Shown: positions 36,511 to 48,127, counted from the first letter of the stretch. The stretch: 64,000 nucleotides of DNA from Plasmopara viticola (GCA_001695595.3 MBPM02000011.1:930001-994000); one strand, 5' to 3'. Numbers and translations: made by a program. Notes: generated from the sequence alone by a model not told the origin.

Positions 36511-39500
36511 AAACTGCTCCCATTGATGGATTTACTTCAATCTCATAGGCTAAAATCAAAGGGTACCGGCAGTTTACCAAAAGAATACCGGCAATTTAAC
36601 GGTTCCCGTTAACGAATACATTCCACTTTTTATCTTTTGGTGTGTAAATTGTGAATTCACAATTAGCGCGTTTTCTGGGAGAACAGTCCGCAAAGTGCTA
36701 CTCTCATGATCATGAAATTGATCGGAAGTAGAACGATCTTATTCCCTTGGAACTAAATCGTCAGCTGAGCAATGTTTTACCTTGCAATCTTTACGGTCAC
36801 ACTAGGGATCTGTAGATTGGGTATTAAAATTGGATGGTGGTGCCTATCGCTTTGTTCCTCAATGCACAGTTCTTCATGGCTTTATCGGATCATTTCTACT
36901 CACATTCTTGCGTACTGCTGTGATCGCAGTACAAATTGTCACAATTACGCGGTGGCTGTACTTCAAAAAAAAGTATCCCAATATTTAAAGCTGTCATTTT
37001 CAATTTTGTTGAGCCCAAAATTTGATTGTTTGACGCTGTCGCTAGCAGAGTGACTACCTGTCGGTTCTTACATGTCTTATCTATATTGAGAGCACCGCAA
37101 CACCGCAAGAGCTGTGCGTCATGCACGTCATGAATTTTTCGTGAACAGCCCGAGGTATTGAAGCGTTTGCTTCGTTAAAATTGACTAAAAGTATATATTG
37201 TCTCGATACACGGTTTCTCAAGACAGGTTTGAAGAATGTGAACATGCGGAGAATCACTCGTTCAAAACTCCACAAGGTAGATCTGAGCAGCTGTGCAATT
37301 TCGTTCAAATCAATCAGCGAGGCTCCAACTGATTGTTGCCACTCGCGGAGACCAAGTCAAAGTGGTCTTAAGCGCATTAATATTCGGCTGAATTTTCGCG
37401 GTAATATATGCGCAATCTGGATACAAATTCTATATCTGGCGCAGGCTTCCAATCACAAGGCAAAACAAAAATTGGTCGCACGCTTGCCTATTCCGAAAAC
37501 TGTAATCGTGATTGTGCACTCGATATGGGTTCACCAGCTGCATCAACTCTTAAGTATCTCAAATGTAAACACCAACCTCACTTCTTCGATCAGGCCTGCT
37601 GTGGCTTTATTGAGCTACACTTGCTGGCATTTCATTTCACAGAATATCTCTTGTCTATTTGCTGTGACTGAAAGCTCAACTCCCTTGCTATTGTAAAACA
37701 ACTGCTTCAGAGTCAGCAGATTTGTTCCCAATCGGCCATGTCGGGCCTTTAAAGTGTTCGTCCGCCTTGGTCCACAACCGACGGATCACCAGTCGTTCGA
37801 TTTAAACGGCACAAAACTTAATTGCAAAGCACCAGTTTGAACACTCGTCAGGATCAAACACTGTTGCATTAATGGTTCTTAGTCTGCTTATACATCTCAA
37901 CAAATTCAAACATGGCATTAAACTTGAATTTTTTTACATTAACATAATGATTGCCAAAACAAAGAAGACGACTGCACTCACCAATTGCTCGGCCTGTAGC
38001 AAGTTTGAGAACGGCTACATATCACCATCAAAAGCAGACGTATACCGGCGTAAGATGGCTCTGTAAGTCAATCATGATGTGTCTCTCTTCTTTCGACTCA
38101 AGAAAAACTGCAAGGTGTTTGAGAGACGCAAGAGACTCGAAGACAACTTGATGACGAAATCGCATGTGCGAATCTCAAGCTAGTCGCGCGCTGGTTAGCT
38201 GATCTCATTGATGGAACTCAAGGTGTGACTACGACAAATGAAGTCTTACACGTCAAGGTGATTCGCTTCGCCGGTATTAGGCACTACCAATCCACCTTCT
38301 TTGCTGCAAAGGGCTTGATGCTCGCTATGTGACAAGCAGTCTATTTAATAAAAGACCTTGGCAAGAGCAAATCTGGTGTAGGTGATTTCACTGGTGATAT
38401 CTTGAGGTTGTCCATCGAATATAAGCTCTAGAACACCTTCAATATAAAGCTTTTTCTCGATCCTCTCCCACCAGTGTACGTTTAAAAGCGGCTTGCTGGC
38501 CAAAAGTAGATACGGAAAGCTTCATTACTACCTTCACGTGTAGTGAAGGTCGATCAAAGAGCCTCTTTCCACTCGTTTGTGAGGGAGTCAACGGATCCGC
38601 AAGGCTAGATTTCGGAATCTATTGTGTCTGCTCAATCTGGAAACGCTACAGATGTCGAAGATATCAGGAGGCTCAATCGACAAACATACGATTTGCATTT
38701 TTGCCGTCTCGCACCATGGATAAACGCCACCGCTCGACACGGATGCAATTCCGGCGATTAAAGGACACAACAAATAGCTCCAGATCAAGCAACAAAAATT
38801 GAATACTGGCACAGACTCAATAACATTAAAATATTTGCGCAGGCTCTTATTGCCAACATTGATCCTTTTATACGTGAAATTGATATGTATTTTAGTGTTG
38901 TTTGCAGGTCAACAATACTGCAACATGCATTACGTGTTTTTGAAAGTACATTATTTCATAGCAATAGTAGAAACCAGCGACCTTCGCAAGACGGAGCCAG
39001 TAAGCTTTGCTAGTACAATGGCAAGACGGGGAGAGCATATACTGCTGAATTGTACAGCCATAACTATATCACATTTGAGTAAAGGTGCTCTTCCTGCAAG
39101 CAAACCAAATTGTATTGGCCTTAAAGCTCAAACAGAGGTGGAAGGGTGAGCACTGTCAATATTGCCAAGAAAACAAGCCAACAGTCCAAATAAAGGAAAA
39201 AAAAGTGGTATTATTTACGGAACAGACTCAGTAACATTTAAATACATATGCAGACATCTATTGTCATCGTCACTTCGGACGTGCTTCTGACATAAACCAA
39301 TGTGTCGATTGCAGGTCAACGATAAAACATGCATAACGTGTTTATGAAAGTACATTATTTCATACATGTAGATGGAAGTAGTGAGTTTTGCAAGAACACG
39401 GGAAAGACGAAGAGAGCATGTACTGCTGCAGAGGACGGACACCATTGCACATTCGAGCATAAAAGCTTCTCCTCAATGCAAAAAATGTCTAGTCCAGGAA

Positions 39501-40021
39501 GCTTAAGCTGGTGCGAGAAGGTGAGCACTGTCAAGTAAACAAAAGCTGCAGCCAACAGTCCAAATCTACAATTTGCGATTACGAACGATATGGTCGTCTT
39601 GAGCTATATAATACTCTGGCACTATGGTGTACGTGATTCGCCTATTTTTGCCAACAAAGCCATCACAAATTTACTCCGTGATAGTTAACGGGATCATCTT
39701 CGCTGCCTAAGCGAAAAAGGTTTTTACTCTTTTGAGAAAGAAATGGAGCTACTCACGCTTCCATGCTCATGAGAACAAAAGGAAGGTAGGCGGCACTATA
39801 GAACATATCTACAAATTTAATTACAATGACCATATGACCATTTCAGCGCCTCTATTTTCTTTTTGGAGGTGGCCAAAGAAGACCGCAAACTAGCCACTTC
39901 ACATTTTTCCTGTGAGTGCACTAGTCTAAACTCAACTCCCCGAGTATTGTGGCACAATAGAATCTCATATCTGCTAACACTCGTGACATTGCATGGAATG
40001 TATCTATCGTAATGACAGTGT

Positions 40022-40330
40022 CTAGAAAAAAAAGTCCAGCGCATATGTACTTCCAATTATCGTAAACAATGAAAACATTTTTGCCTGGGTGTAAGCGAAT
40101 ACTAGTGAGAGTATTATTGCAAACACACTTAATAGCCAAATGATCTGGTATTCTGCGTAAGAGTCCAAATTCGATTTAGTCTGGAATCTTGGATATGGAC
40201 TAAGAGTATAAGACTGACTGACTATCTGAAAGACGTGATTGGCAATCAGCGTAAAAATGACAAATATGATGACCCATTCGGGTTCAAAAACAAGAAGCGC
40301 CCTGTTTATATTTAAACCGGTTCGCATCAT
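40022..40330 (-). CDS. Hypothetical membrane protein fragment
   Basis: A 102-residue frame with three hydrophobic segments: WVIIFVIFTLIANHVF, IIWLLSVFAIILSLVFAY and a C-terminal MFSLFTIIGSTYALDFFF. The next frame, 39817-40056, continues with STYALDFF-like overlap into VEFRLVHSQEKCEVASL after a one-base shift. A diverged version of that continuation is found near 23.1 kb. So it is part of the old repeat family's minus-strand coding capacity. It is broken, the family is unknown, and I would not call it a working gene. Confidence 0.25.
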   Translation of the reverse strand: MMRTGLNINRALLVFEPEWVIIFVIFTLIANHVFQIVSQSYTLSPYPRFQTKSNLDSYAEYQIIWLLSVFAIILSLVFAYTQAKMFSLFTIIGSTYALDFFF

Positions 40331-40339
40331 AGTCTATCT

Positions 40340-40382
40340 CGACACTTACTCAGGGAATGCTCTGCCACTGAGCTATAGGGGC
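40340..40382 (-). other. tRNA-Cys-like 5' half (tRNA pseudogene or SINE head)
   Basis: The minus strand reads gcccctatagctcagtggca and then gagcattc, giving a 7-base acceptor strand and a paired D-arm (gctc/gagc) with an A-box. This resembles the start of eukaryotic tRNA-Cys. The anticodon and T arms do not follow, and the 3' part gaaccggtttaaat is at best a ruined B-box. It is a fragment rather than a working tRNA. Confidence 0.4.
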
Positions 40383-43300
40383 AGGCCTTAGAGTCCAAGT
40401 TTAAATTTGCTGCATATATTAGGTTGTGGATCAATTGAATTTCATCAAATAAAGCAGCCTTTAAGCTTTATCAATCACACGCATCGATCTTCTTAAGACC
40501 GGTCGTTTTGAATAATCTTGTTTCTCATTGCACCCCTCTACCATGCAAGACTTCGTCACACCTTGTAGCACTTATATCAACCCAACGTCCACGCATATAC
40601 TAAATGCTTGACATTTCGCAAGAATTTTGGAATGGATGGATACAAATTCTCGCGTTTGTTGAACCCTAGACTTGCTGTTTTCCTTGGGCCTACGATGCGG
40701 CTACATTTGCATCCCCGCTTCGAAACAAACCAGCTTAAATGCGTCATGGCGCACGATCTCTATAAGCGTAGTGTATGCTCGAGAAATCAGGCAGCACTAA
40801 CTCAGGCAGCACTAACACAGGCAGCCCCGGCGAGAATGTCTAATGTGTAAAGAAAGATGCGATGCATTACGCTTTGATTGTGAAAAGAAGAACTAGGATC
40901 TTCTTCTTTGTAGTAAAATAACTACGAGGGATTGGATCATGTAATATTGGGTGTTCTTGGAATTTGCACTCTCTTATCTGCCAAAAATTGGGCATTTCCA
41001 ATAAACTTCACTTGTGCGTGTTGTGTCCTCAAAATACTTAAAGGAACAACAACCGTTGAGTATTTTTAGCACTCACTCTTATATGTTAGGAAGGTGTGGG
41101 CCTCATGAATTTATTCATGAATTAAAAAACAACATCCTAATTACTGAAACGACACTTTTCAAATAAGCTAGGGAATGTGTTCAGGGATGATCCAGGGGTA
41201 GTCATACCTCATACACAACATATTCTAAATACAGGTCGCTATGAATAAAGCGCTAATTTGAAATGCTCGCTTTGAGAAGCATTGCTATAGACAGGCTCGT
41301 CTGTCTGTTATACCTTGGGTGGACTATCTCTCACATATAAGACCAAAAATACTTGTACCTAAAGATCCGACTTGGGCCCAGTACCAATAAATATGGGTCT
41401 CTCTTATAACAGAAGCGCTAGTGTAGGCCCAAGATTAATATGAAAGTTGTCGAAGCACTGGCGTCTATAAATTTTTTAGCGGAACTTTGAGCCCGCTGGT
41501 TAAAGTGGCTATTAGGCACACTAAAAAGATTGGTTCAAATGTGGGTAGAATATTTTAACATATTATGGAAAACAGGTTTTTGCAAGGATTGACTATTTAT
41601 CCTTTTTCTAAGTTATACAGACATTTTATTCATAGAATTGTACCAAAACTTTCTTTTATAAGAATATAAATTCATTTAATTTTTGATATGTTCCTGGATA
41701 GGTGTTTGCAAGGCACAAAGATTAGCGTAGATGCATAGGTAGGTACCATGTTCCCATCAACTGCGAGTAGGCTTCACTGAGTGCAAATATCATAGCTTTG
41801 CTAAAAGAAAAAAAGGATACGATACGAGATCGATTTTCGATACGTGGCTGACAAAGGGCTTGTTTACCAGGAAAGCCGACGCTCAATTTGATCGCACTGT
41901 CATGGCAGGTGCGGTCCAATTGAAAAAGGCGTAAGAGTAAATGAAGTTTAAGGAGTTATCAGCCACTGAGTTGATCGCTGATATAAAAGTTAGAAATATC
42001 GCTGATGTATTTTCTTAAAAAATTCCATTTCTTTAAGGATGCTTTGTATCAAACAAAAGTAACCTCTATCAGCCTTACAGAAAGCTTACGCTGTGCTTTA
42101 GCTGCAAAAAGATTGTAAGGATTTGTTGCATTCTCTGTGGAGCAAACTTTGATGTAGTGGCCAGAGACCCGCCGTTGAAATATACTCGAATAAAAAAACA
42201 CAACAAGAGGTTTACCGCGCGCCAGCCACAAAGCACGGTGTCTCCAGGCAATCACCACGGCCTCAAGAGCAGCGTGAGCCCATTGACGTCCGCTTTGCTA
42301 GCAAGGCAAGTGCGGTAGTCGAGGTCGTCCTAAGTTTCTGTGTTAACAAAACACGCGCAAAGTGCCGAGTGGTTTACGCTTATGACATGCCGAACAGTGC
42401 AACGGTACCCGCACAAACAACCATAACGAGGGAGGACATGTTGGTCAACAACGTGTACAGTGTTTGATGTACAGTGCATAGAATTTAGCAAGGGCTTCTC
42501 CCGAATCCAAACAAGGAAACTCCCACGGCAGTTAGTTTGCCTTATGATTAAGTATGAGAGTGCTTAGCGATGCCACCCAGCAACTTTTGACTAGTTTACA
42601 CATTTTTATATCATTGAGAGCTTCATACGAACAATATGTGACATTTAGTTTGTCGATGGACGCTCTGGGGAATATCAGAGGCCCAAAAAGGCCACCTGTG
42701 GAAAGCTTTTAGGTCATAAAACCCAATTAATTCTATCTCAGCTAAACGCCTCGGCTGTTGAATTGGCAGCCATGCGATACGGGATAGTTAAAGCCGTCTC
42801 GTCTTGGCCTAAGCCAAGCTTTTTCAGGCTTTGAAAAGGTAAGTTTTGGCTACGCATGTCTCGAAAAGCCTTTAACACAGCGTATTGGCAGAAAGATGAC
42901 GGATCATGCACCAAAGAATGCCTTTAGTAGGCTTAAGCCCTGGCCTTATTGGAAGAGACCTAGCTGGTAAGCGTTGTTTGCGGCACTTTTGACTATGACA
43001 TTTGTTGCGCATTATTGCAACACAAAAGGAGTGGACGCGAGTAAGTTAGTCAAGGCAGCTTATAGCTGTCACTTACAATTACCTTGTTCATGACATAACG
43101 CTCCCTGCCACGGCTAACACTCAGGGTGCTTCTTCCGAGACCTAAGCCCTTGGGGTCAACTAAGAATATACATCCCTGAGGACGGCAATAATTCACTCCG
43201 CTTGTCAGGCAAGATGGCTGCCATGTTTCACGTCATAAAACTTTCGTGTTGGATACAATCCTGCAACCTTAATGTGGTTGCCGTCGCACTTTCGCCAATC

Positions 43301-43646
43301 TATTAATTGGCCCACATATGCAGGGATAAAAGCTCTATTGATGAGCAATATCAACCTATACATTAAATGCGACTCTTCATTGCAGGCGAGTATTTAAGCC
43401 CTCGATAGCAATCGATGATATATTGCTATAAAAGGCAGACGGTATGCTAAGTATAAAATGTCCAGCAAATCCAGCCTACGTCATTGTATGGAACGACGGA
43501 TGTTTTATAGCGCGAACACATGATGCTCTATTAATGACCCTACGGGCCGAAAGAAAGCGTTTTTCTTGATTTTCATATTGATGGACCGCTTGTAAGAGCG
43601 GGTGGCCAAGTATGTAAGGGCCTGCGAGACCTACCATTAAATAATA

Positions 43647-44003
43647 TTAGTTGCTCAACGTTGGCTTCATAAAGGAGCCAACCATTACGGGGTAATCCTG
43701 CGAGTTGATTAGCCTTAACTTTTGGTTTGGCTTGACAACAGATAATGCTTGTACGGGCAAAGAAGTGTTCGTGTGCTGCTTAAGTAAGGCAGTGCTTTTG
43801 GTATCTGTTGCAGCTGCTATAACTTTCATGTTTACGGCTTTAAATACTGGGATCAGCGGTTTGTCACTCCGTTTGGCAAAAGCTATTGGTACTTTGAAAA
43901 TCCGATTGCCAACACCGACAGTAATGCATTTTTTCGGATGGCCAGATCGGAAAGGAAGTCGTGTGCGAGACAACACTGCGCAGTGTTCGCACTGAAGCGC
44001 CAC
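43647..44003 (-). CDS. Hypothetical 118-residue frame
   Basis: Uninterrupted frame starting MALQCEHCAVLS, with a CEHC and basic composition. The opposite strand is also open for 96 codons here, which lowers the value of either frame. I recognise no family. There is no repeat match elsewhere in the window. Confidence 0.15.
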   Translation of the reverse strand: MALQCEHCAVLSRTRLPFRSGHPKKCITVGVGNRIFKVPIAFAKRSDKPLIPVFKAVNMKVIAAATDTKSTALLKQHTNTSLPVQALSVVKPNQKLRLINSQDYPVMVGSFMKPTLSN

Positions 44004-45000
44004 ACTCGTGATTTAATAAGCTTTTTACAGTTAATTTCGCACTTTTTAACGATACTATTAACGCATCTAAAGGCACATTCGTGTTCGTGGCCTGAGACAC
44101 CTGAGAGTTCCGTTTACTCTTTGTAGAGCGTGAATGCTACTAAATATGTATGTGGAGATCGTTGGAAACCCTTTTACGCTGAGACTTTACTGTAAGACTA
44201 ATTAGCTTACAAAAATTGGTATCTCTATCTGACTCTGTGAAACGTCAAATTTATACAATCAGCAGGTCAGGGATGCAATTGCGTCCGCTCGGCATACACG
44301 AAATGAATTTCCAGGTAACAGCCGCTCCGTGTGGAGTGCACTGTGGTGCAGAGGCGCTCTCATATAGTCATGAGCTTCTTGCAAATTGACTCGATTATCC
44401 AGTTCTTAGAAAACTATGGGAGCTGTTTAAACGACTCTAGCATTATTGCCCTAAGGCGATTACTATCTGGTGACCCCGTGCCCGCGCTCAGAATATCAAA
44501 GCCACAGCATATCAAATAGAAGTTGTCTCGTACTCTTAGCCCACGAATGTACAATACTTTGACCTTGAGTGCCACTTCAGGATTCCTTATTTATTCAGTC
44601 CCTAGATCGTTTTTAATCTAACCGTGACCGGGGTTTATACACCTGTTCCGTGTTTTGTTCAAGGCAATTTATATCGCAGAGTGAGATACTTTAGCGGTAC
44701 TTGGTGCGGCGCTAAAAACACGCGTATATACATTGTAAGCAATAGAACAATGCCCCTTTTTCAAACAAGGTGCAGTTTACAGATGCTACGCGGAGATTGG
44801 CCGCCAGAGAGCTCTCGCAAAGCTCAAACTAGCTGAGCGTAAAGCTCGCAACCACAACTTTTATCGATCCGGGAGTATCTATCCGGAAGTTTCCCCATTC
44901 TATGCTGGACGAATTGTCTGAAGAGTGAGTAGGCCTTTAAGGGGGGTGCGACTTATGTCGGCACTAGGCGGCAAGTTACACAGCCCCTCGCTCAAAGCGT

Positions 45001-45866
45001 TCCAACCGTACCTTCTTTAAGAATAAGCAAAGGTTGCCCTCCATAACTCTCCTTCCCTCTTCCTTCTAAATGTAAGCTGGCTTCTGAAATCAAATTCTCA
45101 CTTCTAGAATCCATGGACTTCTCTTTCTTTTTTGAAAAGTCTTTTTCACGGTGAAAAAGTCTGACGTGAAGCCTAGCACCTCAAGGTGCGTACTCTCGGG
45201 CGACGAGGTTATTTTGACAGCGGCTTCATCAGCTGAGGCTCCTTTGCGTCCCTTGGGAACGAAGTGCGAGAGAAAGTGTTCGCCAATCTTATCGCCGGAA
45301 GGCGGTCGTGGGCGGGCCACCGGATGAGGGAGAACTATTAGCGCACGTCCTATGTCACGGTGAGGTAAGATGTTCGTCCAGAGTTTTCATTGCCTAAGCG
45401 ACTCCAGCGATAGTGGTCGTTGTCCGCGGCACAGGCGCAACTTCTGAGGTAGACGCCGCTATCTTTAAAGACGTAGCTTTTGCGGCTGGCGCATAGACGC
45501 ATCCTTAGGGACGGAATCAGGCTCTTAAATTAACTTTTTACAAAAGAGTCACGAGCGAGTCTTCATCTCTTATTTACTGCTTCCGAAGTCCAAGTGAAGG
45601 AAGGTGCAACCGCCCGTTAGATAAAGCCAAGCTTTTGTGGTAATAAATCGGATTTTGATTGGACGGAGCACGGCAAACATCCTTTCGGTGTTTATATTTT
45701 GAATTACCGGGTCGTTGTCGTGTGGCTTTTGCTTGTGAGTGATACACGCTTTATGGTTCACGGCCACTTCAGGCGGTAAATTATATTTCGGCAAATAATG
45801 CCACTAGGCCATATCATTGAGTTGCCGTACGCGATCGAAGCATCTGCATTGCTTGCCTTGTGCAGG
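45001..45866. other. GC-richer spacer, no supported gene
   Basis: More GC-rich than the DNA to its left. A 76-residue minus frame at 45090-45320 (KRKRSPWILEVRI at its end) looks like low-grade retroelement debris. Its right end, 45867-45884, is the left target duplication of the following SINE-like copy. Confidence 0.3.
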
Positions 45867-45884
45867 CCGAAAGTTGAAATAGAA

Positions 45885-46198
45885 TTGTATTGTATTACGT
45901 TATCGCGTTGCCAAGTTATGCACGTGCTAGGCTCTATGGCTAGTCCACGGCATAGAGTGGTGTCCGCATACGTCGGGTCTCATTCGGCGGGCAGTGCAGC
46001 CAACACCGAGACCGTGAGGGTCTTCCATTATTTTGTGTAGTTCTAACTTGGTAAGAGCCCAGGTGGCGCCCTAGTGCTGGAGACCGTCGCGTCGAGGGTG
46101 AGACTCGTTAGAGACCTGCAGATGCCCGAGAGAACCTGCCCGAAGCGCGCGTGCATTTAGCCCCCGCGCTTGGAAGGAGGGCGTCACCCCAACCTTTT
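45885..46198 (-). mobile_element. SINE-like retroposon, copy 4, directly before the TLDc gene
   Basis: Minus orientation. On the plus strand it starts ttgtattgtattacg (tail) and ends aaccttttc (head). An 18-bp target duplication, ccgaaagttgaaatagaa, lies at 45867-45884 and 46199-46216. The last bases of the duplication coincide with the head sequence tcgg, so the exact 5' border is uncertain by 2-3 bases. Its head lies 93 bp before the ATG of the TLDc gene. Confidence 0.85.
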
Positions 46199-46222
46199 CC
46201 GAAAGTTGAAATAGAAGTGGAA

Positions 46223-46230
46223 TATAAATA
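46223..46230 (+). promoter_or_regulatory. TATA-like motif before the TLDc gene
   Basis: tataaata, about 62 bp before the ATG and just downstream of the SINE-like copy. TATA boxes are not typical of oomycete promoters, so this may be chance. Confidence 0.25.
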
Positions 46231-46291
46231 CAAATGTAGCCTATGACTACGATTATACGGTAAATGCATGTCAGCTATACAAAGAACATCC

Positions 46292-48000
46292 ATGGGAAAC
46301 AGTCGAAGCAGCACTAGAGATCGTGTGAGCGAGTGGAAGGGTCCCTTTAGCGACGAGGTAAGTTTTGCCTAGTGCCATAGTAAGCATCAATAGATACGAT
46401 GTATCCGCTGTACATTTTGCAGGAGTACGAATGTTTAAGGAAGAAATATAAAATGGCCATAGCAACGGCGTCATCCACAGACGCTTCGAAGGCCAACCTG
46501 CAGGTAATGTGAGTGCACTAAACGCGTATGATGCTCAAATTGACAAATTCATGCTGCTGTAGACGTGGTTGGAGCTACCGCTGCCTGCTGAGGTGCCAAA
46601 AGAATTAACCGCTTCATACCGTCGCCTCGGGACTGCCTTTTACCAGTTTTGCTTGCTGACGAAAGAAGGCGACGGCGATGCTGCCTGTAGTGATCTGCAG
46701 ATGACAGATTTTGCACGAGGAGGTCAATGGGGCTCGACAGAAAGTTAGACGAATTAAAATTGTATTCACTAACGACTCCATTGTTTTCTATTGGTAGTGG
46801 CACAGTGCGTGCGAGCGTCATCCCAGGCAATCTGTCGTGCGCTATTTAAACTATTTGCACCAAATATTCAAGCCACTTCAATGACAGAAGAAGAAATGAA
46901 CCAGTTATTGTTTGCCTGTTTAGTCATGGCTATAGGTTGTGAAGTTGATGATGTGAATCAGATGGTGTGTGTGGCGAAGGCTCTCGCTCGTGCAGCGATG
47001 CCGCCAGGAAAGAAGATGGCTCAAGTGTCCATTGATGACTTTCTTACATGGAGTGGAGCCCAATTTCCTCTTCTTTACACCATTTTTATGTCATATATGG
47101 CGCGAAAGAGCTTCGAGTCTTTGACCAAGCCGTCGTACGAGGCGCCTCAATTGTCTCACAAAAGCGATATTCTGTTCAGGTGACGAATTTTGCGCGTATT
47201 TCACCAACTTTTGGACTAAACCTAAACTAATGCGCTCATGTGATGTCAACGCAGATCGCATTTTGTGGTGCTGTCTACGGTGACCACGTTACTCCAGGTG
47301 CCACTAAGCCGATTGTACACAAGCGCACAGGATGGTTTGAGCTTCAATCGATTGAGCTATCACATTTTAGGCTACTCTGGGCCAACTTTGACGATCATTC
47401 GGGATGATCAAGGAGGTGAGATTTTATTGCGCGATTAAATTTGTTTTTTTCTTCTTCCTATACTTATGAGTCTGAGTCTTAGCGGTGTTTGGCATGTTTT
47501 GCGATACCGAATGGAAGGAATCAAGCCGATATTATGGAGGCAATAGCTGCTTTCTTTTTCGACTGGTGCCAGAAATTAATATTTATCGCGTATCCGCGAG
47601 CGGCATGAACGAGAACTTCATGTACCTCAACTCAAAAGGGTTTGCGCTACCTCGTGGACTTGGCATGGGAGGATCGACGGACAAATTTCGACTATTTCTT
47701 AGCGAAGATTTGGATGAGCAGAGTTACACAACTGCCAAATGTTTGTCGTTCGAATCAGGTCGTTTGTCGTCCAGTGAGCAGTTTGCGATTGATGCCATAG
47801 AGGTGTGGGGCTGTGGTGGAGACGAAAGTGAGTTGAACCAGAAAAACCATCGCCTTGAGACGACCGAGCTTATCAATCGCGCGCGGAAAGTCGACAAGGC
47901 CCAGTTTGTTGGAAACGATTTTGATAAAGAGATGTTTTTAGGGAGAACGTTCGGCCACGGAACGGATAAGGCTCGCGTTGCCGACGATGAGCAGCAGTAA
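46292..48000 (+). CDS. TLDc-domain protein, MEAK7-like
   Basis: Six exons by splice signals and phase: 46292-46357, 46423-46503, 46563-46722, 46798-47179, 47255-47415, 47483-48000. They join to a 455-residue protein. The start MGNSRSS is an N-myristoylation signal and matches the start of the MEAK7/TLDC1 family, lysosome-associated mTOR activators. Residues about 100-230 are a helical region of EF-hand-like type (MTEEEMNQLL...VSIDDFLTW). The TLDc domain runs from about 255 to 393: SFNRLSYHILGYSGPTL, then VFGMFCDTEW, SCFLFRL, GLGMGG and EVWG at 390-393. The C-terminal 62 residues are polar. All introns are 59-75 bp, GT-AG. The gene faces the AMBRA1-like gene tail to tail with 127 bp between stops. 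Member of the TLDc family: near certain; MEAK7 orthology: likely. Confidence 0.92.
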
Positions 48001-48127
48001 AAAAAAGAGTGAATTATGAAGTAGCGCGTGCAGTAATATCATCACATGGAAACGTTGTTAAATCTGCGTTTCCTTAAAACTTCAAGCTTGCACAACTAAT
48101 TAGTAAGTTATTTAACACCTGAGAGCG

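Larger units (their letters stand above)
34964..36607. mobile_element. MULE-like DNA transposon with long terminal inverted repeats
   Basis: 1644 bp. The left inverted repeat (34964-35153) starts gggaaccgttaaact and is matched by the reverse complement of 36076-36607 once the SINE-like copy inside that arm is removed. Shared blocks include tgttaatgaacacagtg and agagaaagcaatacc. Flanks: tttaacgaa at 34955-34963 and gttaacgaa at 36608-36616, a 9-bp duplication with one mismatch. A 9-bp duplication with inverted repeats near 190 bp fits the Mutator-like class. The paralogue at 17481-17500 keeps the empty site. No transposase is visible, so this is a non-autonomous element. Its interior of about 920 bp holds a minus-strand frame with a signal peptide. 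Confidence 0.8.
36617..45000. repeat. Old repeat family, copy P2, right part, and other decayed DNA
   Basis: Continues the copy interrupted by the MULE. Blocks match 17500-23400 (see copy P1) and, inverted, 26790-32000. A direct duplication inside it pairs 38800-39000 with 39220-39420; both hold gaaagtacattatttcata. No frame is convincingly a gene. The open frames at 40022-40330 and 43647-44003 are listed separately. From 43300 to 45000 I find no repeat match and no gene. Confidence 0.5.

Noticed and set aside
44936..44990. Possible Gypsy polypurine tract and LTR start (aaggggggtgcgac)
   Set aside because: No second copy of the following sequence, so no LTR pair and no target duplication.
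46791..47183. Treating the 130-codon frame as an independent gene
   Set aside because: It is exon 4 of the TLDc gene, with an acceptor at 46797 and donor at 47180 in matching phase.
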